The notes beneath the pieces are model-generated. The model was not told the origin of the DNA. It saw nothing but the letters and a program-made list of their open reading frames with translations, and ran no database searches. From positions 125,195,829-125,259,828 of the forward strand of contig NC_061118.1 of the NCBI RefSeq assembly GCF_002878395.1: DNA of 64,000 nucleotides. Reading direction: 5' to 3'. Positions 24,220 to 37,070 of the stretch are shown in pieces. This DNA comes from Capsicum annuum (Eukaryota > Streptophyta > Magnoliopsida > Solanales > Solanaceae). The position numbers and the translations under genes were made by a program. Position 1 is the stretch's first letter. Every line of letters starts with the position of its first letter.

Positions 24220-26543
24220 TGCAATTACCCAAGACTACCTCTTGGGTGTCACATGGTACTTAGGACCACAAGTTATACCAAGCTAACCCTTGTACTGGCA
24301 TAACTCATGAGCAACTGAATAAGATACATAAATCTTGAAGAAATAAGTAGAAAAAAAGTATTTAGCTGAATATTTTCAAAACAAAACTATTAAAATGATT
24401 ACAACTCTAGTTATACAAAACAAAATTGAAATCAAATACATCAACTCTACTAACTATCCGTAAAGCCTCTACTAGTATTGACTATAGGTAGCCGGTACAT
24501 GACCCCCAGCTATCCTGGATCAATATGACTAAATAAATAAAATAAGATGCTACTCGAACTCTGACTGACTCGAGCCCTCAAATCAAAAGGACTCATCACC
24601 TACTGACTGAAAGCTATAAACTGTCTGATTATGATGTGTGTGCTATAACTTATACCTACATTATGAGAAAATGTAGCATATTGACATATATATGAATCTG
24701 TATTTCTGAAATGTATTGAGTATATGGGGTTGAATGCATAACTAAAATAATAATTGAATATGCACATAAACTTTCAAATAATGCATGCTAAGTGTAAATG
24801 ACTCACCTTGGGCTTGAATAAAACCAAAACTGCAAAATAATAAACATAAGTATTAAAGCATAATGATAAACTTTGTGATCCATAACATTTATTTCTAAGA
24901 GGTTTACTATCATTATTTCTTAGGGAGGTTCTTCTAACCGACATACACCATGTGAGCTATCATGGAGTCCAACGTCTTACCCACGATGGGAAGAGCTCAC
25001 GTTGGGGAAAATTGTCCTACCTTTTACATCAAAATAGGACCTTAACTTAAGTGATCACTATATTTAGCCCATATTGAGACTTTAAACCTATGGTGGCTCA
25101 TAGTTCTAGGGCATGTGACCTTGACTCATACCCAACTCGGTGCTAAATACTACTCCCTTATTACTTATATGTTCATACTTTAGGAAATCCACCTTAAATT
25201 AGCATAAGGGTTAATAATGAAAACCAATTATGCATCTATTTGTTTTAAATTATAATCAATATAGTTAAATATGGATTCCATAACTTAGCTTAGGATCAAA
25301 AGATCACTGCTTTCTTTAAATCTCAATATAAGCTTATCAAAGTTAACTTGAGAGCATGATCTTCTTAAAATCTCAAAACTTAAACGTAGGGCTTAAAATT
25401 CATGCTTAAAAATCATGATGATTTATAACAATACTTCATGATCAATAACAATCTTGAAATACTTCAACAACATCAAACTAACATAGTACAATCTCATTCA
25501 TAATAGAAATCTTATAAGTTAAAACTTCAATATAAGCACTTCTTGATAATCTTAAAGCTTTAAATCTCATGATAATCACATGCTTCAAGAATATAGAAAA
25601 TTAGGTATGAACCCTAATTCAAAACAAGTAACTTGAATCTTAAAATCATGCAACTTAGGCACAAAGGTGAAAGGATACCCTTGTTCATAACCCCTCATAC
25701 CTTAATAGTCTAGATTTGATGGAGAAAGTTTGACCTTGAAAGCCTTGGAGATGATCTTGAAAGATTTTCTTGAAATTCTTGGACTAGAGAACTTAAAATT
25801 TTGTTTATCTTAAAGAGAACATAACTTGAAGTTAAATTTCTTAGGAGGAGGCTGGGGTTTGTTCTTGGAGAGAAGGTTTTCTTTGAGAGAAATTATAAAT
25901 AAAAGGGCCAATAATGGTCCTTGGGGGATTTAATTATGTGTTATGGACGAATTTAGCTTGGGTAAAATAACCCATTTGCCCTTAAAATAGTGAACCAAAA
26001 GATGTAAAATAGGGGCGGGCGATGGAGCGTGCGTCATGGGCTAATCGCGCGCCCTCACTGCTTATCTCAAAAAAATGGCGATAACTTTTTGCTTGGGTAT
26101 CAGATTAAGGCAATTATGTACGTTCAAATTAGACCCTTGTAGAATCGAATACCAAACTTTGGATGAATCAAAGGCTCTTAGCTCAACTTTGTTCTAAGTG
26201 ATTTTTATGAACATTTTTTACCTCCAAATCACATCACACACTAGGATAAATATCATGACACGTATATTCAAAATAAATTCATGGGATTTAAGTTTACACT
26301 CGTAAGAATGATGCTTCAAAGTCTAGCCCAAAAATGTAGGGTGTTTCAACTCCTTACACCCCTGAACATAAATTAACTTAAAAACTTACGTCTCGGGGTC
26401 AGAAAGGCCAATTTAAAAGTCCTCGAAGTTAAGAGGCCAAAAATATGACTAAGTCTCCAATACTTAGTGAAATTTTTAGGTTCTAAGTCTTTTATACATT
26501 CACTAGGTGCTGAACTAAACTAAGGATAATATGGGGTATCACA
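24220..26543 (-). repeat. LTR (3') of a non-autonomous Tekay-like element, 2324 bp
   Basis: It runs from TGCAATTACCC to GGGGTATCACA and is followed by a purine-tract block (atctacctcttgggaacatt, read on plus). It is homologous to the solo LTR at 16424-18496. A CG-richer stretch at 26010-26060 and the gcttgggtatcagattaagg block at 26090-26120 match the arrangement in other LTRs here. The left flank ATATA is a candidate target duplicate without a visible partner. Confidence 0.82.
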
Positions 26544-29130
26544 ATATCTACCTCTTGGGAACATTCATCCTCGAATGAGACTAGTTAGACTGAGAGTCCT
26601 GTACTAAGGTAACTGAAATCATATACTAAACATGCATGACTTGGAAGATGATTGTCTAACTGAGTCTAAAATATGATACATAAATTGAATATCATGACTA
26701 AACTAATTTCTTGAATACATGCAATGACATGAGAATAGTTATAAGGATAAGATAGAAACGAAAGAGTCAACTTATGAGTAACCATTGCCTCAAGATGGAT
26801 CTGGGTTCATGAAGAAAAGTTGAGATGTTTAGGGCATGAAAACTCAGGATATTACAATATATCCTCTTTGGGATAGTTCGTCCCCCAAATATATTGACTT
26901 GCCTGAATTATAAAGGAAAGACTAAGATGATGCACGGGACACTCACGAGCTGAATCATGACTTAATATCTGAATCTAAAACTGATGCATGATGCATGAAC
27001 TGAGCTAAATTTGTTATTTCCATGAATGCAGATATTTTACCTCATTGAATGGCCTTACTCATGAAACTTTGGGTAGTAAAACTAAATTGAAAGTTTAAAA
27101 TCTATAGAAGCTTATCGGCTTGATTGCTAAACTGGATCACAAGCTCTATAGTATAGAACATAGACATATAAATCATAAGCTATGATAGAATTACTAGGCC
27201 TTAGGCAGTGCAACTCCTTACTTTCAAGCTTAGCAACACTTCTTAAATACTCCCTCAACTATACTATTCCCCTTAAATACCATACTAATTTGATTCAACT
27301 TAAGATTTCCACATAGGCATTGATAAATCCATCTACTAAAGACTAAACTAAACTAAATTCTCTCACCATGTTCAATCCTAACTCAAAATTATAAGATACA
27401 ACTTGCTACACCATAATACTAGCCTCAACCATATGATTCAATCTTCTATATCTCTTTCATAGTTCACACCCTAAGCATAATATGCCTTACCTCTTTAATG
27501 ACTAACTTTGAACTCTTACTATAGATTCACTAGCGCATATGGCATTCCTCCACTTACATCCCAACATGACATTCAAGCCTATCATTATAACCACATATGA
27601 ACTTTAAGGCAAACACCCATAAATGCATACTTCTCATATTCACTAAACCTCTATCAATAATAACTTTCTTGCACTATGCTTATGATGACATAGACATAAT
27701 TCTCAAATAACTATGATATATACTAAAGATTAACCTCAATATTCCTTCATCCTTTAGCCTTAGATAGAAAAGCATAAATAATCTTTCTTCATAAGGGTCA
27801 TCAACTCCCTCTTAGCTAAACCATTGCTTATCTATTATCATCACTACTATCTTAACATAAGAAGAAGTCACCGAAGGGCTAACACAAAAGGACCTAAAGC
27901 ATGAAAGAATACTATACATAACTTTAACACCTAACTAAGGCCTAAGAAATAGAATATCAAACGCGTGAATTTATTAAAGAGATCTAAACTGAGGACGGAC
28001 ATGATATAATGTAAATTTCACTAGTATCGTGAGTTCTAAGAACTGATCATACTTTAAAACATGAGTTCATACTTATCATAAGCTATTCAACATGAGACTA
28101 GAGTTCATAGATTTATAAGGGATGACTCAAATCACAGAGTGAAGCTGTTACTTACTTACTAGAAGTTGAGAATGGACTTGAATACACATGAAGTATATAA
28201 GCATTAGTCTTTGGCATAGATCTATCATGTAAGACATGAATTTTGTTTATAATGATTGAAATCCAAGGAATACTCTAGAGTAAAAAGGATCACTATCTCA
28301 TCACAAATCTTATTGACATATATTACAATATAATTCTCAAAACTAGATTTGGTTCTTTACTCCACTATCTCCCCCTTAAATCAAAGCTGACATTCTAAGC
28401 TTATGGGTCTACTCTATATCCTTGAGACAGAACCATAATTTTTTTACTCTACCAGTATACACATGAATGTTCACTCACCTAACTAAACTATATCTAAGCA
28501 ATACTAACTTCATTCTGGGTCACTCTCTTAGTACATACCACTTTTAACTTCCTTTAGCTTTAACAGTCATCATCATAGACTTACACTCTATTAACTCGAC
28601 AAATATACCTGCCTCACTAAACACATAATCTATCTCACTAACTCAAATCACACCAAAAGGCTCAGCATCCTCTATCCCTAGCTCCTTAACATAGCCATCA
28701 AGAATATACTATATGACTAGCCTTATTCACACTTCAAAACTCACGGGCATTATCTAAGCACACATGACACTTAATAATCCTAGAAAATAATTTAATTCCT
28801 ATATCACCTTGGGCATACCTCTATATCATACCTACAACATCATACTTAATTACAAATAAATGAACTTAAACTCTTACATACACTATTGAAGAAAACTAGA
28901 TCATTTCCATATAACTAGCATCATTAGCCAAGCAATCATTATTTCCACTTTTATAATCATTCACTATTCAAACATAGTGTCTAGTGCTAGGCATGATTAA
29001 CCACAACTTCACGCACCATTGTTACGTGTCAAAACATCAGGAAACACTAGTCTACTAGAACCTTATAATAATGATATTTGATCATAATCTTACATTCTAT
29101 CTAATTATAGTCCATAAGCATATCTCTCTT
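26544..29130 (-). mobile_element. Non-coding internal region of the non-autonomous element
   Basis: On the minus strand it runs from gag-side sequence (28980-29090, matching 20250-20350) to the polypurine tract at 26544. At about 2.6 kb it is half the usual internal length, and no protease, RT, RNase H or integrase motif is visible. Positions 27850-28200 align with 41100-41400 of the other non-autonomous element. The 5' LTR is missing. Confidence 0.68.
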
Positions 29131-29445
29131 TTACACACAGAACAAGGATATGGTATCAATAAAGGTTCTATAGAGGAACCACAAGGTGGCATAGGCTACT
29201 TAGGAAGCAAAAGAGGACATAAAGTCCAAGAGTCCGCATCTATTTTCCAATATGGATATTCATGATTAAGGTATGTGTTTGTCATAACTTTCTTATTTTC
29301 TATTTTTGGTTAAGATGGAGGTTGATTTCTTTTGTATTTTGCTTTCTAACTTAGTTTAACGTGGGAATATTGGTGTTGGGATGTAAATCATGCTTATACT
29401 ACCTTGTCCATCATTTGAGGATAAATGATCCGAGTGGGTGAGAAT
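29131..29445 (+). mobile_element. 3' end of a family II internal region, plus orientation
   Basis: This aligns with the reverse complement of 22156-22560 and ends with gagtgggtgagaat as purine tract next to the LTR. The rest of this element to the left is lost. Confidence 0.65.
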
Positions 29446-30916
29446 TGAAACACCCTGGGGTCTGGTCCTTAGAAATTTTCTAAGTTTTAAACTCTTTAGA
29501 CATCATACGACTAGGTGTACTTATCATATAATAGGGTATGATTTAGGGGGTCTTGGTTGTATGGCGATCAGTGAGGTTTGGTTGGGTTCTATCCATGGTA
29601 TGAGTGGATCATACTAGTCATATTATAGGGTACTAGTGGCATGATACCATGCCCTAAGTCTAACATAGAGAGTCTATTCTGCCTAAGGTACGGTTCTAGG
29701 GTACTAGTCGTATGTTTGGGTACGGGATGGCCTTGGTGGTTATATGTTGGACAGTTTTGGGGTCCAAAGGATGCCTGGGATATGAGTGATGGGTACCACT
29801 CATATGATAGGGTATAATTATAAGGTGTATGGTCATACCTTTCTGCGGGAACTTTTATGCAGTTTAAGTTGGGGATAATCTAGAAATTTCCCCTCTTAAC
29901 CTCTCACAACCCCACGACATAAAGCACCTTTTTAGGGCTTTATTAACCGATTTTCAATCAATCAAACTCTCCTAAACACTCTCAAATTCTCTCAAGGAAC
30001 TCAGGTCAAGAAAGGCTAGGGTTCTTTAATAAGATCAATTTGGGGCTTACAAGGTTGGTTTCTCTCCGTCTTTTTTGTAATCAAAGAAAAATTACTCCTC
30101 CCTCATAGTTAGTTCAACTAAAGGCATGATTTAATGTATGGTGTTCATGGCATAATTATGGTATAGTTTGGGGTCTTGAATTATATGTTGGGGGTTGGTT
30201 ATAAATGGTTGGTTATGATTTTTCCATGTCTTAATTATTGTTTTTTCATATTTTAATAGTTGTATGAATATGTGGTTGCATGGGAAGGGTTTATTGATAC
30301 TTGGTTATGGTTTTGAAAACTCTATGCCCTCAACATATTTGATAAAATGCCTATGAGAATGTTACATTGTTGAGCTTTTATTGAAAACTTTGCATGGCAT
30401 AAAGTGGTAATGGAACCCTAAATTGATTTGGATGGTTTTAATTGGTTAAATGGTAGTCTTGGTGGTTATAGTTATGGTATAATTGAAAGCCTTCCGAGGT
30501 ACATGTGAATCCTCTAAGCAAGCATATTAATGAACTACTTGTGGATACATGGGAATCCCCCAAGTAAACTAAATGATATTGAAATCTCCGAGTAAATGGA
30601 AATCCTATCTTTAAAAAGGTTTGCTAAGGACATTGCTTGCAAGCTATAGTCAATATAATGATACCACATCTTATAGCCTTGTTTAATAATAAATGGAATT
30701 GGTGGTTTGTTTATGTGCTAAAATGTTTTAATTGGGCAATAATGGTGGAGTGTGATAGCTAACTGTGAAGGTGTGAGTCCCATGGACGGACACTGGAAAC
30801 TCATATTTGCCAATATAAGGATTGGCCATAGCAACCACATGTTATACTTATGGGGTACTCGGGAATCCCCTAAGTTAAACATGTGTACATGTATTATGGA
30901 GAGTGAAGGGTACACA
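29446..30916 (+). repeat. Family II 3' LTR, plus orientation, broken at 30916
   Basis: It starts TGAAACACCCTGGGG after the purine tract. It aligns with 9763-10670 in the same orientation and with 21000-22155 in reverse. It stops where the family III LTR begins at 30917. The five bases before that point, ACACA, are the expected target duplicate of family III, with no partner visible. Confidence 0.78.
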
Positions 30917-31276
30917 TGTAACGACCTAAAAACTTGATGAAATATGTAAAATTTGTGATTTTATATGATTTAATAGTTTTACCCCTCCCCTCAGTTGCAT
31001 TATGGTATTTTTGAGGTGTGGGGGTGATTGACATGATTTTGATGAGTTTTGGTATCAGTTATGCAATATTGTGGTTTTTGATGGCTTTGGGAGCCTTATT
31101 TTGGACATATATAGATATTCTTTTATCCATGTGACGGATGGTTGAACAGACTATGCAAACAACAATGGAATATCAATTTTAGTCTAGGTAGACCTTTGGT
31201 TCGGGTCCCAATTCACCCAAGCTCATTTGGATCTATGGATCGAAAAGTTGAAAAATTGGAAATATAGGTGTGAGAC

Positions 31277-33056
31277 TAATCTGAGGTGATTTTATACACT
31301 TTTGTATTATTATTCTAGCTTATTTTCCCTTGTTTTGAGAGCAATTCGTGTGATTAACGTGTTCATATTGATATAAATAAGCATTATGTATCCAAGTATG
31401 TGATTACAATGTCCAAAGTATTTTTCACACAAGTTTGTACTTAATTGAGTAATTTAGAGTTCAACCCGGAAAACTAGTTTTACTAGCTTGAGCTAAGTGT
31501 GTGTCTAGTTGATCTCGGTGGATTCTAATATGTTTAATTTGTTCAAAATATTTTAATGGTGTAATTATAAGTGGAATAACTTGTTTGTAATATGAAAAGT
31601 TTAATTTGATTAAGTCAAGAGTCGAAATAATAAGTGGAAGATCATTGCGAATTTGGCTTATCTTACCTTTTGTTTTGATTCATTGTTGAGGTTATTATGT
31701 TCTTTTGATCATTAATATATGGTGTATGATATTGTAGGAGGCTTTGTGAGCTGAATACAGAGATATATTGATGATTTATAGGCTAAAAATTCATTGGAAA
31801 TACAATACAAAAGGCATGGGCAAAGGATAGGACATGCAATACTTAACCAAAGTTTTAAAAGCAAATTCCAGTGAGTCGACGCGAAGACGACGCATTGCGT
31901 TGAAATTTCCAGTACACACAGTCCAGTGACACGTTCATCACATGTCGCACCGATGTAATTAAACACTACAGAAGCAAGTCAGCACCGACACGGAGACTAG
32001 TAATAATACAATTGCATGGTGGAATAGAAAAGGAATCTTTGAGGGTATCTTATTGGGATTTGTGTCCATGTCTAATCCCACTTAAATTTGGAATACACAT
32101 AAATACTCACCTGGTCAACTTTGGAAAAAATAAAAATCTGGACACGTAAGGAAACTTGGACAATATATATTATTTTCGATGGAGAATTTTTGTGACATTC
32201 TTGGACACCTAGAGCAAAACGGAGGAAATTTGGAGCTGCTACACGGTTTTTTTTAGGTTTAATATTTTTTAATTAGATTTTAATTGTCCATATCATGTAT
32301 TTAATTAATTGGATCTTGATTATGAATATTATCAGCTAAAACCCCTCTTTTTGGGGTTAAAGTCAAGAACATGATTACTATTATTTTGGACTAATTTCAA
32401 TTAAATTTACTTATCATATTTGGTTGTTTGTTTATTCTTGTTTTAATTATTTTATGAATTGATTACCCGAAAATACATATATTGTCAACCTTTCGATCTT
32501 GAGAGAGGGAATAGGGAGATAGAACATGAGAATAAACAAAGTATGATTTGTATTCTTTTATAAAATAAGGAACAGAAATTAGTGTCTAGGACAGGGATGT
32601 ATTTAGATGCCATACTTGATTCAAACGTAGGATGATAGATTTAATTAACTTAATTGGATTATTACATCCCCGCTCAACGATGTAGTTATAATATCCATAT
32701 TAGGTAAAAGATTAGAGGTTGGGAAACTATAATCATGCAATTAACCCTACGAATCAACAACCAAGATAAGCAAGTTAACAAAGGAAATTCAATAAGATAG
32801 TATGATTGTTCGAAGTGCTTTAACCCTGGGCTTTAATCCATTGATTGTCCCAAGACTTTTTTTTATGCATTATTTATTTTATTTTAAATTTAAAAAATTA
32901 AAAACTCTCTTTTTGGCTACTTCATCTCAATTGTTAAACTAGAATTGGATAGTCGGCGAACGCAAGTCCCTGAGAGATCAATACTTGGACTTTCTTAAGG
33001 CCACTTTACTACTTAATAAGACCATGTACACTTGCATGTGTGCTTTGGCGCTATCA
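31277..33056 (+). repeat. 5' LTR of the Athila/Tat-like element, 1780 bp
   Basis: It starts TAATCTGAGGTG (TG mutated to TA) and ends GGCGCTATCA. It is about 290 bp longer than its partner because 31490-31775 is absent from the 3' copy. A CG-richer segment with gacgcgaagacgacgc lies near 31880. Confidence 0.85.
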
Positions 33057-33062
33057 AGTTTT

Positions 33063-33080
33063 TGGCGCCGTTGCCGGGGA
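33063..33080 (+). other. Primer binding site, tRNA-Asp type
   Basis: TGGCGCCGTTGCCGGGGA lies six bases after the LTR end. It is complementary to the 3' end of plant tRNA-Asp, the primer known for Athila-type elements. Confidence 0.88.
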
Positions 33081-33190
33081 CTTGTAACTAGAAAACTATC
33101 TTAATTTTTGTTTTTCTATATTGAGTTGTAAAAAGTTTTTATTTAGTTTCTTTTTATTTTTATATTTTTCTTTTTATCACACTTCTTGAC

Positions 33191-33310
33191 ATGGCAGCCT
33201 GGGATAGGTAGTTTTCGAGCGATGACGATTCGATATGGTGTATGGTTTGTAGCAATAGTGGTCATTCTGAACATATGTGTGCAGTCAACCCTAATTTAAT
33301 AATTTCTTAA
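33191..33310 (+). pseudogene. Gag zinc-knuckle stump of the Athila/Tat-like element
   Basis: The ATG at 33191 is followed by MAAWDR, a TAG (33209-33211), then 32 open codons to TAA at 33308-33310. The downstream part contains CMVCSNSGHSEHMC, a full CCHC knuckle (Cys-X2-Cys-X4-His-X4-Cys) preceded by the acidic run SSDDDS. Gag knuckles bind element RNA. Everything else of gag and all of pol is absent. The one stop looks like a CAG or similar codon changed to TAG. The start is chosen as the first ATG in frame, about 110 bases after the primer site. Confidence 0.6.
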
Positions 33311-35104
33311 TCTTTGTACCACCTTTCTATGAGCGGGGCAAAAAGATAGATGCAATGTTGGGGGTGAAATTTATATCCTCAATGTGGAGGAAAAATTTGA
33401 TATGGGTCATGCCACGACACTAAATTAGGCGTTTCTTGGGAGGCAACCTAAGTAAAGTTAAAGTAGGTATGTTTTCTTTTCATTTTTTAGTTTTTATTTC
33501 ATGTAGTTTTTGTTTTTGGTTGAGTCACAGGTTAATGGAAAGTCCGAGTATCAAAAATCTGAGCTTGAAGCATGGCAAAAATAGAGTGTGAGGTCCCACA
33601 GACCTTCTTCATGTAAAAAGATGCTACTAGCTAGGCCTAGAGGACTTAGGGAGTATTTCTATCTCTTTCTTTTAAATTCACTTTGGGGACAAAGTAGATT
33701 TATAAGTGTGGGGTAGGGAAACCTTCAAATTTTGGCTCAATTTAAAAAAAAAGGAATAAGATACTCTTGTTGGTGGTATTTTTTATTACATGATACAGGT
33801 GGGTTTGTTTGTAAAAGTATGTTGAATAGAGTGAATTGCTATTTTTAAGACTCTTAGGCTCATTTTTTGTGACTCCTGTACTTTTTGTCTTAAATTTAAA
33901 TTTGTGCTATTGTTTGATTGGGAGTCTATGATGATCCTATGTAAGTTGAGCATGTGTAATGTATGATACGATGTATTTTTTATACTCCTTGTTGCATGTA
34001 ATGTCTAGAACTTGCCTGATGTATGTTTGAAGACAAATAAAGAATATGGATTTAGGATATGATATAGGTATTTCTTTGATAGCCTAGTTTTATACTTCTT
34101 TTTGACCTACCCTTGTGCATAATTTTGATTAACCCCCTTTGAGCCATTAGCTTATTTTCTTTGGTAGCCTCATATGTAGCCTAATCCCCTTCTTTGATAG
34201 ATCATAATTTGATCCAAAAAGCTCCTAAGTGCTTTAATTGAAAAAAATAATAATTAATTGAGAAAGGAGTTTGAGAAATTGAAAAAGAAAAAGGTGAAAT
34301 TGATTACCCTAGGTAATAATTATTGGTGTATAATTGATGTGTGGTGGATGGTTGTGATATAATTTATGCTAAAAATATTTTCATGATTGTGAAAAAAGAG
34401 AAAAATTCATTCTTGTGGTAGTAAACTATGCGTCCACCAAGTGTTTGTGAAAATGCTTAAAATAGATGGGGCAAAAACAAAAGGTATGGATGAATGGATA
34501 AGTGTAATTTGGCTGTTAAAGATTGATTTTAAATGTTTAATGTAGTGTATTAAAGCGCTTAGAGAGGTTAGTCATTATTCTTGGCCAAAATAGTTCATAC
34601 CTGTCCCTTAGCCTACATTATAACCCAAAAAATTCATAATTGATCCTAAGTTCATCATTTCGATATTAGTGGAGCACTACACTAAAGGCAAGATTATGGT
34701 TTATTGTGTGTAACTTGTGAATTCTTTGTGAGAGTGAGCGTAATTTGATTCTTGTACCCATCATATTATAAATTATATTTATGTGAGTGATTATGAATAA
34801 CTCTTGTATTGTGAGGGAACATGTTTAATGAATGTGGGTGACTTGTATGATGTCTTTGATTGAGTAATATGCAAGAGTTTTCCACTAGGTGAGTCAATTC
34901 TTGAGGTTAGGGTGTTTTGGAGTAGTGTTCATGAGCTTTCAATTACGTAAATAACATGTTTTGTGTAGAAACTTGCATTTCGTGTAGTCATTGTAGTACT
35001 AGATTGAGTGTCTTGCATTCAATAGAAGTGTAGCATCACCTCAGATTTTGATGCTTAGATTAAAGAGTTGTTTGAGGATGAACAATTGTTTAAGTGTGGG
35101 GTGA
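33311..35104 (+). mobile_element. Internal non-coding part of the Athila/Tat-like element with two purine tracts
   Basis: A first tract (ttataagtgtggggtaggg) lies near 33695-33715 and a second (aagtgtggggtga) at 35092-35104 directly before the 3' LTR. Athila/Tat elements often carry both, with an optional env-like region between. Here the 1.4 kb between them has no convincing open frame. Confidence 0.65.
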
Positions 35105-36596
35105 TGATCTGAGGTGGTTTTATACACTTTTGTATCATTATTCTAGCTTATTTCCACTTATTTTGAGAGCAATTCATATGCTTAACATGTTCATATTGAT
35201 ATAAATGAGCATTTAAGTGACCAAGTATGTGATTACAATGTCCAAAGTATTTTTCACACTAGTTTTTATTTAATTGAGTAATTTAGAGTTCAACCCAGAA
35301 AACTAGTTTTAAAGGCTAAAAATTTATTAAAAATACACTACAAAACGCATGGGCAAAGGATAGGACGTTCAACACTTAACCAAAATTTTAAAAGCAAATT
35401 CCAGTGAGTCGATGCAAATTCGACGCATCACGTTGACATTTCCAGTCCAACCAGTCCAGTGATGCGTTCGTCAATGCATCGTGTCGATATAATTAAACAC
35501 TACAGAAGCAAGTCAGTGCCGATACGAAGACCAGTAATAATACAATTGCATGGTGGAATAGAAAAGGAATCTTTGAGGGTATCTTATTGGGATTTGTGTC
35601 CATGTCTAATCCCACTTAAATTTGGAATACAATATAAATACTCACCTGGTCAACTTTTGAAAAATAAAAACCTGGACACATAAGGAAACTTGGACAATAT
35701 ATATTATTTTTGGTGGACAATTTTTGTGACATTCTTGGACACCTGGAGCAAAATGGTGGAAAATTATTTGGAGCTGCTACATGGTTTTTTTTTAGGTTTA
35801 ATATTTTTTAATTAGCTTTTAATTTTTCATATCATGTATTCAATTAATTGGATCATGATTATGAATATTATCGGCTAAAAACCATCTTTCCGAGGTTAAA
35901 GCCATGAACATGATTACTATTGTTTTGGATTAATTTCAATTAATTTTGCTTATCATATTTGATTGTTTGTTTATTCGTGTTTTAATTATTTTATGGATTG
36001 ATTACCCATAAAATACATATATTGTCGACCTTTTGATCTTGGAAGAGTAAATAGGGAGATAGAACATGGGAATAAACAAAGAAGGATTTGTATTCTTTTA
36101 TAGAATAAGGAACACAAATTAGCATCTAGGACAGGGATGTATTTAGATGCCCTACTTGATTCAAACGCAGCATGATAGCTTTAATTAACTTAATTGGATT
36201 ATTACATTTCCGCTCAACGATGTAATTGTAATAGCCATATTAGGTAAAATATTAGAGGTTGGGAAACTATAATCATGCAATTAACCCTACGAATCAACAA
36301 CCAAGATAAACAAGTTAACGAAGGAAACAATAACATAGTATGATTGTTCGAAATGCTTTAACCCTAGGCTTTAATCCATTGATTGTCCCAGGACTTTTAT
36401 TTTTATGCATTATTTATTTTATTTTTAATTTAAAAAATTACAAGCTCTCTTTTTGGTTACTTTATCTCAATTGTTAAACTAGAATTGGATAGTCGGCGAA
36501 TGCAAGTCCCTGAGATATCTATACTTGGGCTTTCTTGAAGCCACTTTACTACTTAATATGACCTCGTACACTTGCGTGTGCACTTGGGCACTATCA
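35105..36596 (+). repeat. 3' LTR of the Athila/Tat-like element, 1492 bp
   Basis: It starts TGATCTGAGGTGG right after the purine tract and ends GGGCACTATCA. It is co-linear with 31277-33056 except for the missing segment of about 290 bp. Confidence 0.87.
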
Positions 36597-36925
36597 CGGA
36601 CCCACATTTGATCGAAACAATCTCGGATAGAAAATCTGACTTTGCCAGTAGATCCAGAATATTGATTTTAGGGTGTTATCATGTTTGGAATGATTTTATG
36701 ATTTTTAAATCTCACTTTGACCCTCAGTTTGGAAAATTGTAATTTCAGGTTTTGGGGGTCAACTTTGTGAAAAAGATTTTTTTTTTTTGAAAATCTGATA
36801 TTGTCATCATATTCGGAACATCAAATTTAGTATGGTTTCATATTTCATTTGCATGTATTGAACTCTGAACGAATTTCAGACACCCCGTCGATGTCCGATC
36901 GACCAAAGAAAAATTGTTATTGCAG

Positions 36926-36951
36926 AAAATCTGCTATAAATAGCAGATTTT
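36926..36951 (+). promoter_or_regulatory. TATA box inside a perfect 26 bp palindrome (5' LTR of chromovirus III)
   Basis: CTATAAATAG lies at the centre of a perfect inverted repeat: 12 bp arms (AAAATCTGCTAT) around AA. The same place in the 3' LTR (52098-52123) keeps it with one mismatch. It is the likely core promoter of the element, about 90 bases upstream of the LTR middle that would start the RNA. Confidence 0.6.
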
Positions 36952-37070
36952 CACCTCTTTTTGACCCATTTTGCTCATTTTCATCTTGACTCTTGGGAGT
37001 TAAACCCGAAAATAGTGTGGGAGATTAATATTAAAGTTTGTGAGAGCTTGAAAAGCTAGATTAACACCCA

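Larger units (their letters stand above)
31277..36596 (+). mobile_element. Athila/Tat-like non-autonomous LTR element nested in the LTR of chromovirus III
   Basis: It has two LTRs (31277-33056 and 35105-36596), a tRNA-Asp type primer site, a zinc-knuckle gag stump, two purine tracts and about 2.05 kb of internal DNA without pol. The conserved segment gtttcttgggaggcaaccta (around 33430) is typical of the region downstream of pol in Athila/Tat elements. Flanks GAGAC (31272-31276) and CGGAC (36597-36601) are a decayed target duplicate. The host LTR aligns across the insertion with 51760-51800. Confidence 0.82.

Noticed and set aside
33716..35091. Possible env-like gene between the two purine tracts of the Athila/Tat element
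   Set aside because: No frame of useful length and no signal or membrane segment.
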